64,000 nt of DNA, taken from Pelagibacterales bacterium SAG-MED29. GTDB taxonomy: Bacteria; Pseudomonadota; Alphaproteobacteria; Pelagibacterales; Pelagibacteraceae. The notes under the pieces are model-generated. The model saw nothing but the letters and a program-made list of their open reading frames with translations, was not told where the DNA came from and made no database searches. Location: the NCBI GenBank assembly GCA_014653815.1, contig JACWDZ010000001.1, positions 62,001-126,000 of the forward strand, given 5' to 3'. A program made the position numbers and the translations under genes. Below are positions 1 through 8,445 of the stretch, in pieces; the first letter of the stretch is position 1, and every line of letters begins with the position of its first letter.

Positions 1-187
1 CAGAAAATATACTTATCGTTGTCTTACCATTGTCCTTGGAGGTATCTAAATTGGCTATACCCTCAAATCTTTTTGCGTAACCATCATTAATAGAAATAGG
101 CTTAATATCATCTGTAGTAATTAATTCTCCAAATTTAGCAAAATTCTCTTTAGTTATTTTTTTTGGAGTAATCGTAATTGTCATCAT
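1..187 (-). CDS. allA: Ureidoglycolate lyase (AllA family), N-terminal part only
   Basis: Ureidoglycolate lyase splits ureidoglycolate into glyoxylate and urea, the last carbon-releasing step of allantoin breakdown in the cytoplasm. The visible 62 residues begin MMTITITPKKIT and contain FGELITTDD and a NDGYAKRFEGIA stretch resembling the AllA N-terminus. The rest of the gene lies to the left of the window. The ATG at 187 overlaps the TGA stop of the allantoicase gene (ATGA), so the two are probably translationally coupled. A second in-frame ATG lies at 184. The allantoicase and PuuE neighbours support the call. Confidence is limited by the truncation. Confidence 0.78.
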   Translation of the reverse strand, partial: MMTITITPKKITKENFAKFGELITTDDIKPISINDGYAKRFEGIANLDTSKDNGKTTISIFS

Positions 188-1173
188 TTTATCTTTCCAA
201 ATACTCTAATTCTAGAAATACCTCCATCAGGAAATATATTTACTCTAAGATAATTAACTTTATTTTTCTTCATCAACTTATTTAAAAAATTATGTTTTTT
301 ATGAGCATGTAATTTTGATTTATTTAATAAAAGTTTCCAATTTTTTGATTTATTTATGATCTTATTAGCAGAAGATTTACCACCTACGTACGCAGCTTGA
401 ATAGAGCATTGGTCAGGGTAATTTCCTTTAAAGTGATGAGTGTCAATTTGTATTTTATCTATCTTAGCAGCAGCGGCACATTTAATAATTAACCAATCAA
501 AGTTTTTACCTCTACTTCTTCTTGTTTCCCATCCGTCACCCATATTTTTTCCTTGGCCAGGAGCCAAAACATTTTCAGCTCTACCAAAGTGTTCGTTATT
601 ACAAGCTATCGGTACCGAACCATTTAAAATAGAAGTTAAATTAATAGTCTTATTTCTAAATTTTTTATTTTCTAACTCTCCAAACAATCTTAATCTTGCG
701 ACACCACCATCTGGAAAAATGTTTAGTCTTACATGAGTAATAATTGAAGTCTTTTTAACGTTAAAAAAATGATGTCTATTTGGACCTGTAGATTTCTTAC
801 TTAATATATTAGTCCACTTTTGATTTTTATCAGGCTCGTTTTTTTTAGAAGAACAAACATCTAATGATACTTTACTTGGTTGGTTTCCATTAAAGTGAGA
901 AGTATCAATATTAACCTTATGTATTCTTCCGGGTTTACCTAATTTTAAAATTAGGTAATCATGACCAGATTTTCTTTTTCTTCTCGTTTCCCATCCATCC
1001 ATCCATTTACCATTTTTATCAAACACACCTTCCTTAAATATTGGAGGTGAAGGTTCTATAATTCTTTTAGCCGCTGCAAAGAAATCATCAGTTTTGTAAA
1101 CTACTTTTGTACCAAGTCTTGGTTGAGCAAGATCAATTAAGCCATTTAAAATGATATTTTTATTTTTTTTCAT
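184..1173 (-). CDS. alc: Allantoicase
   Basis: Allantoicase hydrolyses allantoate to ureidoglycolate and urea. The 329-residue protein shows the family's internal duplication: DGWETRRKR near residue 60 and DGWETRRSR near 213, SHFNGNQP near 93 and HHFKGNYP near 246, and FPDGGVARLRLFG near 154 echoed by FPDGGISRIRVFG near the C-terminus. Each half is a jelly-roll allantoicase repeat, and the length is normal for the family. It lies 3 bp after the puuE stop and overlaps allA by 4 bp, giving a tight puuE-alc-allA operon. No signal peptide is seen, so it should be cytoplasmic. Confidence 0.93.
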   Translation of the reverse strand: MKKNKNIILNGLIDLAQPRLGTKVVYKTDDFFAAAKRIIEPSPPIFKEGVFDKNGKWMDGWETRRKRKSGHDYLILKLGKPGRIHKVNIDTSHFNGNQPSKVSLDVCSSKKNEPDKNQKWTNILSKKSTGPNRHHFFNVKKTSIITHVRLNIFPDGGVARLRLFGELENKKFRNKTINLTSILNGSVPIACNNEHFGRAENVLAPGQGKNMGDGWETRRSRGKNFDWLIIKCAAAAKIDKIQIDTHHFKGNYPDQCSIQAAYVGGKSSANKIINKSKNWKLLLNKSKLHAHKKHNFLNKLMKKNKVNYLRVNIFPDGGISRIRVFGKIK

Positions 1174-1176
1174 TAT

Positions 1177-2082
1177 TTAAATATTTGAGTAATTCTTAAT
1201 CCAATGTTTAGCAATATCAATTCTCTTACATATCCAAACATCGTTATGTTTTAATACATAATCTAAAAATCTTTCTAAAGATTTTAATCTACCTGGTTTA
1301 CCAACAATTCTACAATGCAAACCTACTGACATCATTTTAGGATTAGTTTCACCTTCTTTATATAAAACATCAAAACTATCTTTTAAATAATTATAAAATT
1401 GCTCACCACTATTAAATCCTTGATTAGTTGCAAACCTCATATCGTTATTATCTAGAGTGTAAGGCACTATTAATTGTTTCTTATTATTTCTTTTTTCAAA
1501 ATAAGGAAGATCATCACTATAAGAGTCACTATCATAAATAAAACCACCCTCATTCATTACCAAGTCCCTTGTGTTTGGACTACATCTGCCTGTGTACCAA
1601 CCCAAAGGTCGTTGACCAAAAATTTTTTTAATAGTTTTAATTGCGAGATCCATATGTTTTTTTTCAACGGGCTTGCTAACGTTTTGATAATCAATCCATC
1701 TCCATCCATGGCAAGCAATTTCGTAATCCGCATTTTTTATTGCTTTGCAAACTTCAGGATTTCTTTCTAGGGCCATTGCAACACCAAAAATTGTCAATGG
1801 TATTTTCTTATTTTGAAACAGTTCGTGTATTCTCCAAAAACCCCTTTTAGAACCATATTCATAAAGAGACTCCATACTTATGTGTCGATCTTTAATTGGT
1901 TGAGCTCCAATTATTTCTGATAAAAAAGTTTCTGAATGTTTATCACCATGTAACACTGAATTTTCAGCACCTTCTTCATAATTTAATACAATTTGAAGGG
2001 CCAGTTTTGCATTATTAGGCCAAACAACTTTAATTTTGCTTGAACCATAACCAATCATGTCTCTTGGATATTTTTTAACCAT
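1177..2082 (-). CDS. puuE: Allantoinase PuuE (polysaccharide-deacetylase fold)
   Basis: PuuE is the allantoinase of the polysaccharide deacetylase (NodB) superfamily and is unrelated to classical amidohydrolase allantoinases. It opens allantoin to allantoate. The 301-residue protein carries the diagnostic NYEEGAENSVLHGD near residue 34, ACHGWRWIDYQ near 124 and GWYTGRCSPNTR near 161. It is the first gene of the leftward purine-catabolism operon. It is divergent from the glaH-like gene, with only 21 bp between the two start codons, so the promoters of both must sit close to or inside the opposing gene. Function is assigned by family resemblance and the alc/allA context. Confidence 0.9.
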   Translation of the reverse strand: MVKKYPRDMIGYGSSKIKVVWPNNAKLALQIVLNYEEGAENSVLHGDKHSETFLSEIIGAQPIKDRHISMESLYEYGSKRGFWRIHELFQNKKIPLTIFGVAMALERNPEVCKAIKNADYEIACHGWRWIDYQNVSKPVEKKHMDLAIKTIKKIFGQRPLGWYTGRCSPNTRDLVMNEGGFIYDSDSYSDDLPYFEKRNNKKQLIVPYTLDNNDMRFATNQGFNSGEQFYNYLKDSFDVLYKEGETNPKMMSVGLHCRIVGKPGRLKSLERFLDYVLKHNDVWICKRIDIAKHWIKNYSNI

Positions 2083-2103
2083 AACCTATTATACACATAA
2101 TTT

Positions 2104-3000
2104 ATGAGCTTTACTATTAATAGTCATGAGAAAACAAAAAGAGTCCAAGTTGTTAATATTAAGCATGAGGATTTGGATAGATTAGTTTTTCCATTCAAGA
2201 AACATACTATTACCTCTCTAGAGTACAAACCTTTCTCAAGATTTACCTTAGCAAAAAGTTTAGATGAGGTATTTGAAAATAAGTTAAGCAAAGTTTTATT
2301 AAAAATATTAAATGATAGAGACACAGGAACAATAATTATAGAAACAGAAATTAACAATAAAAAATTCGATAAAGATTTTCTTATTAAGCTCTCTACTGGA
2401 TTAGCTTATTTAGTAGGTAATCCGAACTTTGACTCGATGACCGGTAAATATTATGCAAGATTTTATGTTAAACATCAGGATGCTAGCGATTCATATTTAA
2501 GAAAAGCCTACACAAATTTGGATCTTCATACTGATGGCACTTATGTTAAAGAAAAAACAGACTGGCTTATTATGACTAAGATGGAAGAGCAGGGTGTGTC
2601 AGGTGGTGAAAGTGTTATTTTACATTTAGATGATTGGGAACATTTAGATGAACTAAGTAAAAATCCAGTAGGCCAACAAGATTTTGTATGGGGTTCTCCA
2701 AAGAGTAAAAATATTGAGTATAAAGTTAAGCATCCAATTTTTAAAAAAGATAATAATGGGAAACCAATAATTTCTTATATAGATCAATTTCCTGAACCTA
2801 AAAATATGGAACAGGGATTATTTTTACAAAGACTTTCAGATTGTTTGGAGGAAAGTAAAAATAAAATAGAGTTCCCCTTGCCCGTTGGCTCCACAATATT
2901 ATCAAATAATTATTTTTGGTTACATGGAAGAAAAATATTTAAAGAAAACACCAATTTGAGCAGAGAGTTATTGAGAATTAGAGGCACTTTTTTCAACTAA
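2104..3000 (+). CDS. glaH: CsiD/GlaH-type Fe(II)/2-oxoglutarate dioxygenase (glutarate 2-hydroxylase)
   Basis: Close in layout to E. coli CsiD/GlaH, which hydroxylates glutarate to L-2-hydroxyglutarate using Fe(II), O2 and 2-oxoglutarate. The 298 residues include a GYYARF-like block (TGKYYARFYVK near 113), the metal-binding HxD at H142/D144 (LHTDGTYV), LHLDDWEHLD near 173, YIDQF near 225, the distal iron ligand H274 (WLHGR) and a candidate 2-oxoglutarate-binding arginine near 291. No GlaO/LhgO oxidase is adjacent, unlike in enterobacteria. A TctCBA transporter follows directly on the same strand. The enzyme family is clear; the substrate glutarate is inferred from homology. Confidence 0.88.
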   Translation: MSFTINSHEKTKRVQVVNIKHEDLDRLVFPFKKHTITSLEYKPFSRFTLAKSLDEVFENKLSKVLLKILNDRDTGTIIIETEINNKKFDKDFLIKLSTGLAYLVGNPNFDSMTGKYYARFYVKHQDASDSYLRKAYTNLDLHTDGTYVKEKTDWLIMTKMEEQGVSGGESVILHLDDWEHLDELSKNPVGQQDFVWGSPKSKNIEYKVKHPIFKKDNNGKPIISYIDQFPEPKNMEQGLFLQRLSDCLEESKNKIEFPLPVGSTILSNNYFWLHGRKIFKENTNLSRELLRIRGTFFN

Positions 3001-3006
3001 GAACAG

Positions 3007-3035
3007 TTGACTCTGATCTCTCATTCATTTTTAAT
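3007..3035 (+). promoter_or_regulatory. Sigma70-like promoter for the tctCBA operon
   Basis: TTGACT (3007-3012) and TTTAAT (3030-3035) are separated by 17 bp, each one mismatch from the consensus hexamer. The predicted start of transcription near 3042 would give a leader of about 30 nt ending in an AGAGGA ribosome-binding site before the ATG at 3071. This suggests tctCBA has its own promoter instead of relying on read-through from the dioxygenase gene. Confidence 0.55.
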
Positions 3036-3070
3036 CAATAATTAATTAATTAACAACAGAGGAAAATAAT

Positions 3071-4051
3071 ATGTTTAATAATTTGAAAAAATTAATTAGC
3101 TTAGTTTTCGCAACTGTTCTTTTAACTTCAATCTCATCAACTAGTTTTGCAATCGATAAATTACATTTCATTATCGGTGGTGGTGCTGGAGGTGGTTGGG
3201 ATGGAACTGCTAGAGGAACTGGAGAAGCTTTAACTAAAGCTGGTTTTCTAAAAAGTGCTTCATTTGAAAATATGTCAGGTGGTGGTGGAGGAAAAGCTCT
3301 ATCTTACATAATTAATTCGAAGCCAGAAAATACTGTATTGGTTCAATCAACTCCTTTAGTATTAAGATCAATCACTAGACACAAAGGTTATGTAAAAGGT
3401 TCTGGTGTATTATCTTATAAAGATGTTAAACCAATCGCTGGTGTAATCGGTGATTACGGTGCAATCGCAGTTGCTAAAAATTCACCATATAAAAACTTTA
3501 AAGATGTAGTGGATGCTTACAAAGCAAATCCGAAGTCAATTAAAATGGCTGGCGGTTCTGTAAGAGGAAGCATGGACCATTTAATTGGTGCACTTGCATT
3601 TCAAGAAGCTGGTGCAAACCCTAACAACGTAGTGTATGTACCTTACGATGCTGGTGGTAAAGCTTTAGCTGGACTTTTATCAGGAGAAACTCAAATTCTT
3701 TCAACTGGTTTGGGAGAAGTAATGGGCGCTAGAGATCAAGTAAGAATTATTGGTATTACAGCTCCTAGCAGAGTAGGTGATGCTCCAGAAGTTCCAACTT
3801 TAAAAGAACAAGGATTTGATGTTCAGTTTGTTAACTGGAGAGGTTTCTTTGCTCCTAAGAGTATGCCAAGTGGAGACGTAAAGAAGATTGCAAAAATGTT
3901 AGGCGATGTTCAGAAAACTCCTGAATGGGAAACAGTTAGAAAAAGAAATGCTTGGGTTAATATTTATAATCCAGGAAGTAAATTCGATAGTTTCTTAAAA
4001 AAACAAACAAAAGAAATGACAAAGTTAATGAAAAAACTAGGGGTTATCTAG
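3071..4051 (+). CDS. tctC: Tripartite tricarboxylate transporter substrate-binding protein (TctC/Bug family)
   Basis: Periplasmic binding protein of a TTT-family uptake system. A Sec signal peptide with a hydrophobic core ends near residue 27 (TSFA). The mature part begins with IDKLHFIIGGGAGGGWDG, the Bug-family start that forms the ligand cavity. The rest follows the family pattern (AVAKNSPYKNFKDVV; GGKALAGLLSG; ITAPSRVGDAPEVPTLKEQG). At 326 residues the length is normal. It is first in a three-gene operon with tctB and tctA. Ligands of Bug proteins vary widely (citrate, dicarboxylates, aromatic acids); the upstream glutarate hydroxylase suggests a C5 dicarboxylate, which is inference. Confidence 0.93.
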   Translation: MFNNLKKLISLVFATVLLTSISSTSFAIDKLHFIIGGGAGGGWDGTARGTGEALTKAGFLKSASFENMSGGGGGKALSYIINSKPENTVLVQSTPLVLRSITRHKGYVKGSGVLSYKDVKPIAGVIGDYGAIAVAKNSPYKNFKDVVDAYKANPKSIKMAGGSVRGSMDHLIGALAFQEAGANPNNVVYVPYDAGGKALAGLLSGETQILSTGLGEVMGARDQVRIIGITAPSRVGDAPEVPTLKEQGFDVQFVNWRGFFAPKSMPSGDVKKIAKMLGDVQKTPEWETVRKRNAWVNIYNPGSKFDSFLKKQTKEMTKLMKKLGVI

Positions 4052-4074
4052 TTAATTAACTTATAGGAAGAGCA

Positions 4075-4545
4075 GTGAAAATAAATTCAGTTAAAATTAT
4101 TTCGCTGCTCTTCTTTGTTTTATCAGCCTTTTATTTATATACAGCACATCAAATACAAGTGTTTGCCTTCGACGAAGGTGCTCCTTTTAATGCTAAAACC
4201 TTTCCTATTTATTTAGGTTATGCTGGAATGTTTTTTTCTGGATTAAAACTAGTTCTACCAGATCAAAAAACTGTAAAGGTTGATGCCAGATATCTTGAAT
4301 TTAAAAAAACGATTCTTTTAGTCTTAGCAGTAATTTTTTATGGATTTACTATTCTTAAAGTTGGTTTCTTTTTGTCTACATCATTATTTTTGATTTTTTC
4401 TTATTATTTTTTAGGGGAAAGAAGATGGAAGTTAATTTTGATTTTTTCTTTTCCTTTTGTAGCAATATTTATGTATTTGCTTCATGGAGTATTACAAGTT
4501 TACCTTAGAGATCCGTTACTAAAATATATAGGAATTATGGGATGA
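4075..4545 (+). CDS. tctB: Tripartite tricarboxylate transporter small membrane subunit (TctB)
   Basis: Small integral membrane partner of TctA. The 156-residue protein begins at a GTG codon preceded by AGGAAGAGC. It has four hydrophobic segments (about residues 7-24, 45-62, 78-100 and 112-140) and a FDEGAPFNAKTFP loop similar to TctB proteins. It sits 23 bp after tctC and overlaps tctA by 4 bp (ATGA). Sequence conservation in this family is low, so the call relies on size, membrane pattern and the fixed tctC-tctB-tctA order. Confidence 0.88.
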   Translation: MKINSVKIISLLFFVLSAFYLYTAHQIQVFAFDEGAPFNAKTFPIYLGYAGMFFSGLKLVLPDQKTVKVDARYLEFKKTILLVLAVIFYGFTILKVGFFLSTSLFLIFSYYFLGERRWKLILIFSFPFVAIFMYLLHGVLQVYLRDPLLKYIGIMG

Positions 4546-6044
4546 TAGAAGGAATTTTAATTGGATTAAAAACTGCATTATCATTTCAAAATCTAATAAT
4601 GGTAATGATAGGTTGTTTCGCAGGAACTATTATTGGAATGCTTCCTGGTTTAGGACCAATGACCGCGATAGCTTTAATGATTCCAATCACCTATGGTTTT
4701 GATCCTGCTACCGGTCTAATCTTAATGGCAGGAGTTTACTATGGAGCAGTCTTTGGAGGTTCAACTTCATCTATTTTAATTAATGCACCTGGTGTTCCCG
4801 GAACCGTAGCTACTTCATTTGATGGCTATCCTATGGCTCAACAAGGAAAAGCTGGAAAAGCTCTAGCTATAGCTGCTTACAGTTCTTTTGCTGGTGGGAC
4901 CATTGCAGCAATATTTTTATTAATCGCTGCTCCAAGTTTATCCAAGGTAAGTTTATCTTTTAGATCTCCAGATTATTTTGGTTTAATGATACTAGGTTTA
5001 ACAGCAGTTGCTGCCTTTTCATCAAAAGGCAATTTTTTAAAAGCCATGATGATGTGCGTATTTGGATTAATGCTAGCATCAGTTGGGCAAGATACTTTAT
5101 CGGATATTCCAAGATTTACTTTTAATACTATGAATTTATCAGATGGTATTAGTTTCGTTTTAGTTGTAATGGCCACTTTTGCAATGAGTGAAGCTTTAAC
5201 AATTATTCTTAAGGGCAATGATCCTACAAAAGCAGCTAAACAAATTTCTTTAACAGAATTAGGATCTATAAAACTTGATAAGAATGAGACTAAAAAAATG
5301 GTTAAAACGATTCCAAGGTCTTCACTTCTAGGATTTATAGTAGGAGTTTTACCTGGCGCAGGAGCTACCATTGCATCTTTTTTAGCTTATGGAATGGAAA
5401 GAAATTTTGTAGATGAAGAAGAAAAACAAAAATTTGGAAAAGGTAGTGTTCAAGGACTTTCAGCACCTGAAACGGCAAATAACGCAGCTTGCTCAGGTGC
5501 ATTTGTTCCTTTATTAACTTTAGGAATACCAGGAAGTGGAACCACAGCAGTTATGCTGGGAGCCTTATTAGGTTTTGGTATTCAGCCCGGACCAAGACTT
5601 TATGAAACTAATCCTGAAATTTTTTGGTCAGTCATTATGTCTATGTATATAGGAATGGTAGTTTTACTAATACTCAACCTCCCTTTAATCCCATATATTG
5701 CAAGAATACTTGCTGTACCCAGAACTTTTTTAATACCAATGATTTTATTTTTTTCTGTTACAGGTATTTATTTAATGTCATTTAACAATTTTGATATTTT
5801 TTTAATGATCGGTATCGCAGTTATTGCAACTATTTTAAGACTTTATGATTTTCCAATGCCTCCACTTATTCTCGCTTTTGTTTTAGGAGGCTTAATGGAA
5901 GAGAATCTTCGAAGATCCCTTCTAATTAGCGATGGATCTTGGTCATTTTTATGGAATAGACCACTCACAGTTGTAATTATGATGGTTATTATATTGATAA
6001 TTATATGGCAAATATACTCAAGTTTTATAAGGAAAAAAGTGTGA
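4542..6044 (+). CDS. tctA: Tripartite tricarboxylate transporter large permease (TctA)
   Basis: The transport channel of the TTT system in the inner membrane. The 500-residue protein has about 11-12 hydrophobic segments. It carries the TctA hallmark motif GTIIGMLPGLGPMTAIALMIP near residue 29 and its second copy GFIVGVLPGAGATIASFLAYG near 264, reflecting the internal repeat. YGGSTSSILINAPG-like and APETANNAA segments are also family features. The length is typical. It is translationally coupled to tctB and ends the operon. Transport is driven by the ion gradient, with TctC delivering the ligand. Confidence 0.95.
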   Translation: MIEGILIGLKTALSFQNLIMVMIGCFAGTIIGMLPGLGPMTAIALMIPITYGFDPATGLILMAGVYYGAVFGGSTSSILINAPGVPGTVATSFDGYPMAQQGKAGKALAIAAYSSFAGGTIAAIFLLIAAPSLSKVSLSFRSPDYFGLMILGLTAVAAFSSKGNFLKAMMMCVFGLMLASVGQDTLSDIPRFTFNTMNLSDGISFVLVVMATFAMSEALTIILKGNDPTKAAKQISLTELGSIKLDKNETKKMVKTIPRSSLLGFIVGVLPGAGATIASFLAYGMERNFVDEEEKQKFGKGSVQGLSAPETANNAACSGAFVPLLTLGIPGSGTTAVMLGALLGFGIQPGPRLYETNPEIFWSVIMSMYIGMVVLLILNLPLIPYIARILAVPRTFLIPMILFFSVTGIYLMSFNNFDIFLMIGIAVIATILRLYDFPMPPLILAFVLGGLMEENLRRSLLISDGSWSFLWNRPLTVVIMMVIILIIIWQIYSSFIRKKV

Positions 6045-6173
6045 CATTTTTTCAACACTATAGAAAATAAGGATTTTATTACAGTTAATTTTAAATCATT
6101 TTTTAGTTATTTACTTAAAATAGTGCTAAGAGTCTCGGATAGTAAATATATATATTTAATAAAAAGGTTAAAA

Positions 6174-6842
6174 ATGAAAAAATTGATAACTATACTTTTC
6201 TTCACTCTTTACATGGGAGCGTCTCACGCTGAATTTAATTTTGGTGTATCTGGCGCACTTACTCAGATAGACGCTAGCGGTTCTGAGATTGAAGGCGGAG
6301 AAACAAATACTAAGAGCGTATCTAACGTTGTCGTTATTCCATCTCTTTTTGCAGAGTTTGGAGTTACGGACAGAATAACTATTGGTGTTGACTACGTACC
6401 AATGACAGCTGATGTGAGTGACAAAACATATACAAGAAATGATATTGAAACTTCTGTAACTGACACAGCTACAACTTCTTCTACATCAAGAAGTCAAAAA
6501 GCAAGTGCTGAATTATCAGATCATATGACTGTTTACGCAGACGTAATGATAAATGATGAAGTGTTTGTAAAATTTGGTGGTGTTCAAGTTGAACTAGAAA
6601 CTAAAGATAGTTTAGGTACTGGATCAAAATACGGTGATGAAACAGTTAATGGATATCTAATAGGTGTTGGAACTAAAAAAGACGTTGATTTTTTTGGTAA
6701 ATTCATAAAATTAGAAGTTATTTATACTGACTATGATGATATTTCTATAACATCTTCAGTAGCTAGAACTGGTGTTACGACAAATAACAAAATCACTGCT
6801 GATTTAGATACAACGCAATTTAAAGTATCGTACGCTTTTTAA
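6174..6842 (+). CDS. Outer-membrane beta-barrel protein of unknown role
   Basis: A predicted 222-residue protein with a signal peptide (MKKLITILFFTLYMG then ASHA) and alternating polar/hydrophobic strands after it. It ends in FKVSYAF, a terminal phenylalanine typical of BamA-inserted barrels. The open frame extends to 6123, but the ATG at 6174 gives a proper signal peptide and is preferred. The sequence is rich in Thr, Ser and Asp, with few Lys in the loops. It is probably a single-gene unit closed by the terminator at 6864. It resembles generic outer-membrane porin-like proteins; no ligand can be proposed. Confidence 0.75.
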   Translation: MKKLITILFFTLYMGASHAEFNFGVSGALTQIDASGSEIEGGETNTKSVSNVVVIPSLFAEFGVTDRITIGVDYVPMTADVSDKTYTRNDIETSVTDTATTSSTSRSQKASAELSDHMTVYADVMINDEVFVKFGGVQVELETKDSLGTGSKYGDETVNGYLIGVGTKKDVDFFGKFIKLEVIYTDYDDISITSSVARTGVTTNNKITADLDTTQFKVSYAF

Positions 6843-6863
6843 AGAAAAAATAATTTATAAAAA

Positions 6864-6896
6864 AAACCCACTTAAGTTTTAAGTGGGTTTTTTTTT
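6864..6896 (+). terminator. Intrinsic terminator after the barrel protein gene
   Basis: A perfect 12-bp stem (6864-6875 with 6879-6890; core CCCACTTAA/TTAAGTGGG) with a 3-nt loop is followed by six T residues. The left flank is A-rich, so the hairpin can also end leftward transcription from the doxX side. Confidence 0.9.
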
Positions 6897-6926
6897 GTCT
6901 AAATTTTTCTTCTTAAAATAAAAAAG

Positions 6927-7313
6927 TTATAATCTAACGTATTTCTTCTTTTTTTCTACTGACCATTCTTTTGGTCCGTGAGCAGCTATAAACAAGAAAC
7001 CCCCAGCTAAGGCAAAGTTTTTAAGAAAAGCAATTGTTTGCCCTTGATTATCAAAGTCTAAGTGAAAGATAATAGCAGTAGCTATACAGAATATTGCTAA
7101 TAGTATTGCCGATATTTGAGTTCGGTAGCCAATAATTATTAGAATAGGTAAAAGAATTTCTAAAACAATTGTCGGCCCTAATAAAAATCCAGGCACACCA
7201 AATCCTTCCATCCAAACAACAGTACCTGAATAATTAAAAATTTTATTGTATCCAGAAAATAAAAAAATTGTGGAAATAAAAACTCTTCCTATAAGATCCA
7301 TCAAATTGGCCAT
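6927..7313 (-). CDS. DoxX family membrane protein
   Basis: A 128-residue protein with four hydrophobic helices. It begins LMDLIGRVFISTIFLFSGYNKI, matching the DoxX N-terminus, and has GFGVPGFLLGPTIVLEILLPI and a central HLDFDNQGQTIAFLKNFALAGG segment. DoxX-family proteins are small quinone- or thiol-linked membrane proteins of varied and mostly unknown function, some tied to oxidative stress. It stands alone, convergent with the barrel gene and 50 bp upstream of the stop of the AbrB-type gene on the same strand. Confidence 0.85.
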   Translation of the reverse strand: MANLMDLIGRVFISTIFLFSGYNKIFNYSGTVVWMEGFGVPGFLLGPTIVLEILLPILIIIGYRTQISAILLAIFCIATAIIFHLDFDNQGQTIAFLKNFALAGGFLFIAAHGPKEWSVEKKKKYVRL

Positions 7314-7363
7314 ACGCCATATAACCCTATAGAGAAACCAGAGTCAAAGCCATATAGATTAAA

Positions 7364-8443
7364 TTAGGTTTTTTTTCCTATGATTTTTAACATCAATGGA
7401 ACTATAAACAATATCATTAATAATCTAATGATATGGTGAAAAGATACAAATTCTGGATCAAGATCAAAATAGATTGCGATAACCGCTACTTCATAAATTC
7501 CACCGGGACAGTAAGATAGAAGAAGAGTAAAGAAATTTTTATCAATAATTAAACTTGCAGCAAAAGCAGCCACTAAACCTAAGATAACTAGCAAAAATGT
7601 TGCAACAAAACTATGCAAAGCATTACGAGCTATTTCACCAAAAGTTTTATCAGCAAATCGACATCCAACCGAAGAACCCAGAATAAGCAAACAATAATCG
7701 ATAATATTTGGCGGCAATTGATAAGAAGCAATTTCTGAAATTTGTAAGAATCCACTAGCAAATAAAGTGCCAGACAATAAGGCAGCTGGAATTCTGAATT
7801 TATCAAAAATGATGATTAGTACAATTGAAGATATGATTAACAAAATTAAATGAAAAATATTTTGATTTTTGATTATTTCTTCAGTAATTTTGATGCTCTC
7901 AAAATCATAAAAACTATTCACAATAAATGGGAAAACAGTAATAATTATTATTAATCTAATCAGATGAGAAGTGGCTACTTGACTTAAGTCAGACTTTTCA
8001 TCTTCAGCTAGAATCATTAGAGGGCCTAAGGCGCCAGGCGCAGCAGAAAAAATTGAAGTTTTTTTATCATATTTAGAGAATATTTGGAGATATCTTGAAA
8101 CGATTAATACACTAACGATAATATAAACAAGCATTATCAGAGAAGTAAAAGCCCATTGATGTATTTGAGAAAACAAACTTTTATCAATATAATTACCTAT
8201 ATAAAGGCCCAATAAAATTAATGTTGCAGAAAGTACTAATTTAGGCATTTTAGTTTTTAAACCCATTAGCGAAGCAAGAGATGTAATCAGCATTGGGCCT
8301 AAAAACCAAGCAAGAGGAACATTAAAAAACTCAGCAACAATTGCACTAGGAATAGATATTATGATGACCAATGCAAATTCTTTGGAGAATATTAGTTTAA
8401 AATTTTCTTTATTAAAGGGTATAGCTTGGTTATTCTGCATCAT
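7364..8443 (-). CDS. AbrB family transporter-like membrane protein
   Basis: A 359-residue polytopic protein with about ten hydrophobic segments in two similar halves. Each half carries the family's glycine/proline-rich turn: AAPGALGPLMILAEDE near residue 133 and YCPGGIYEVAVIAIYFDLDPEFVSFHH near 310. This is the AbrB duplication family (often mislabelled ammonia monooxygenase), thought to be permeases with unknown substrates. Its start is only 2 bp from the divergent ProC-like gene at 8446, so promoters must overlap the coding regions. Product class is firm; transport substrate is unknown. Confidence 0.85.
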   Translation of the reverse strand: MMQNNQAIPFNKENFKLIFSKEFALVIIISIPSAIVAEFFNVPLAWFLGPMLITSLASLMGLKTKMPKLVLSATLILLGLYIGNYIDKSLFSQIHQWAFTSLIMLVYIIVSVLIVSRYLQIFSKYDKKTSIFSAAPGALGPLMILAEDEKSDLSQVATSHLIRLIIIITVFPFIVNSFYDFESIKITEEIIKNQNIFHLILLIISSIVLIIIFDKFRIPAALLSGTLFASGFLQISEIASYQLPPNIIDYCLLILGSSVGCRFADKTFGEIARNALHSFVATFLLVILGLVAAFAASLIIDKNFFTLLLSYCPGGIYEVAVIAIYFDLDPEFVSFHHIIRLLMILFIVPLMLKIIGKKT

Positions 8444-8445
8444 TC

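Noticed and set aside
4973-5371. 132-residue open frame antisense to tctA
   Set aside because: Shadow frame on a recognised transporter gene; no family features.
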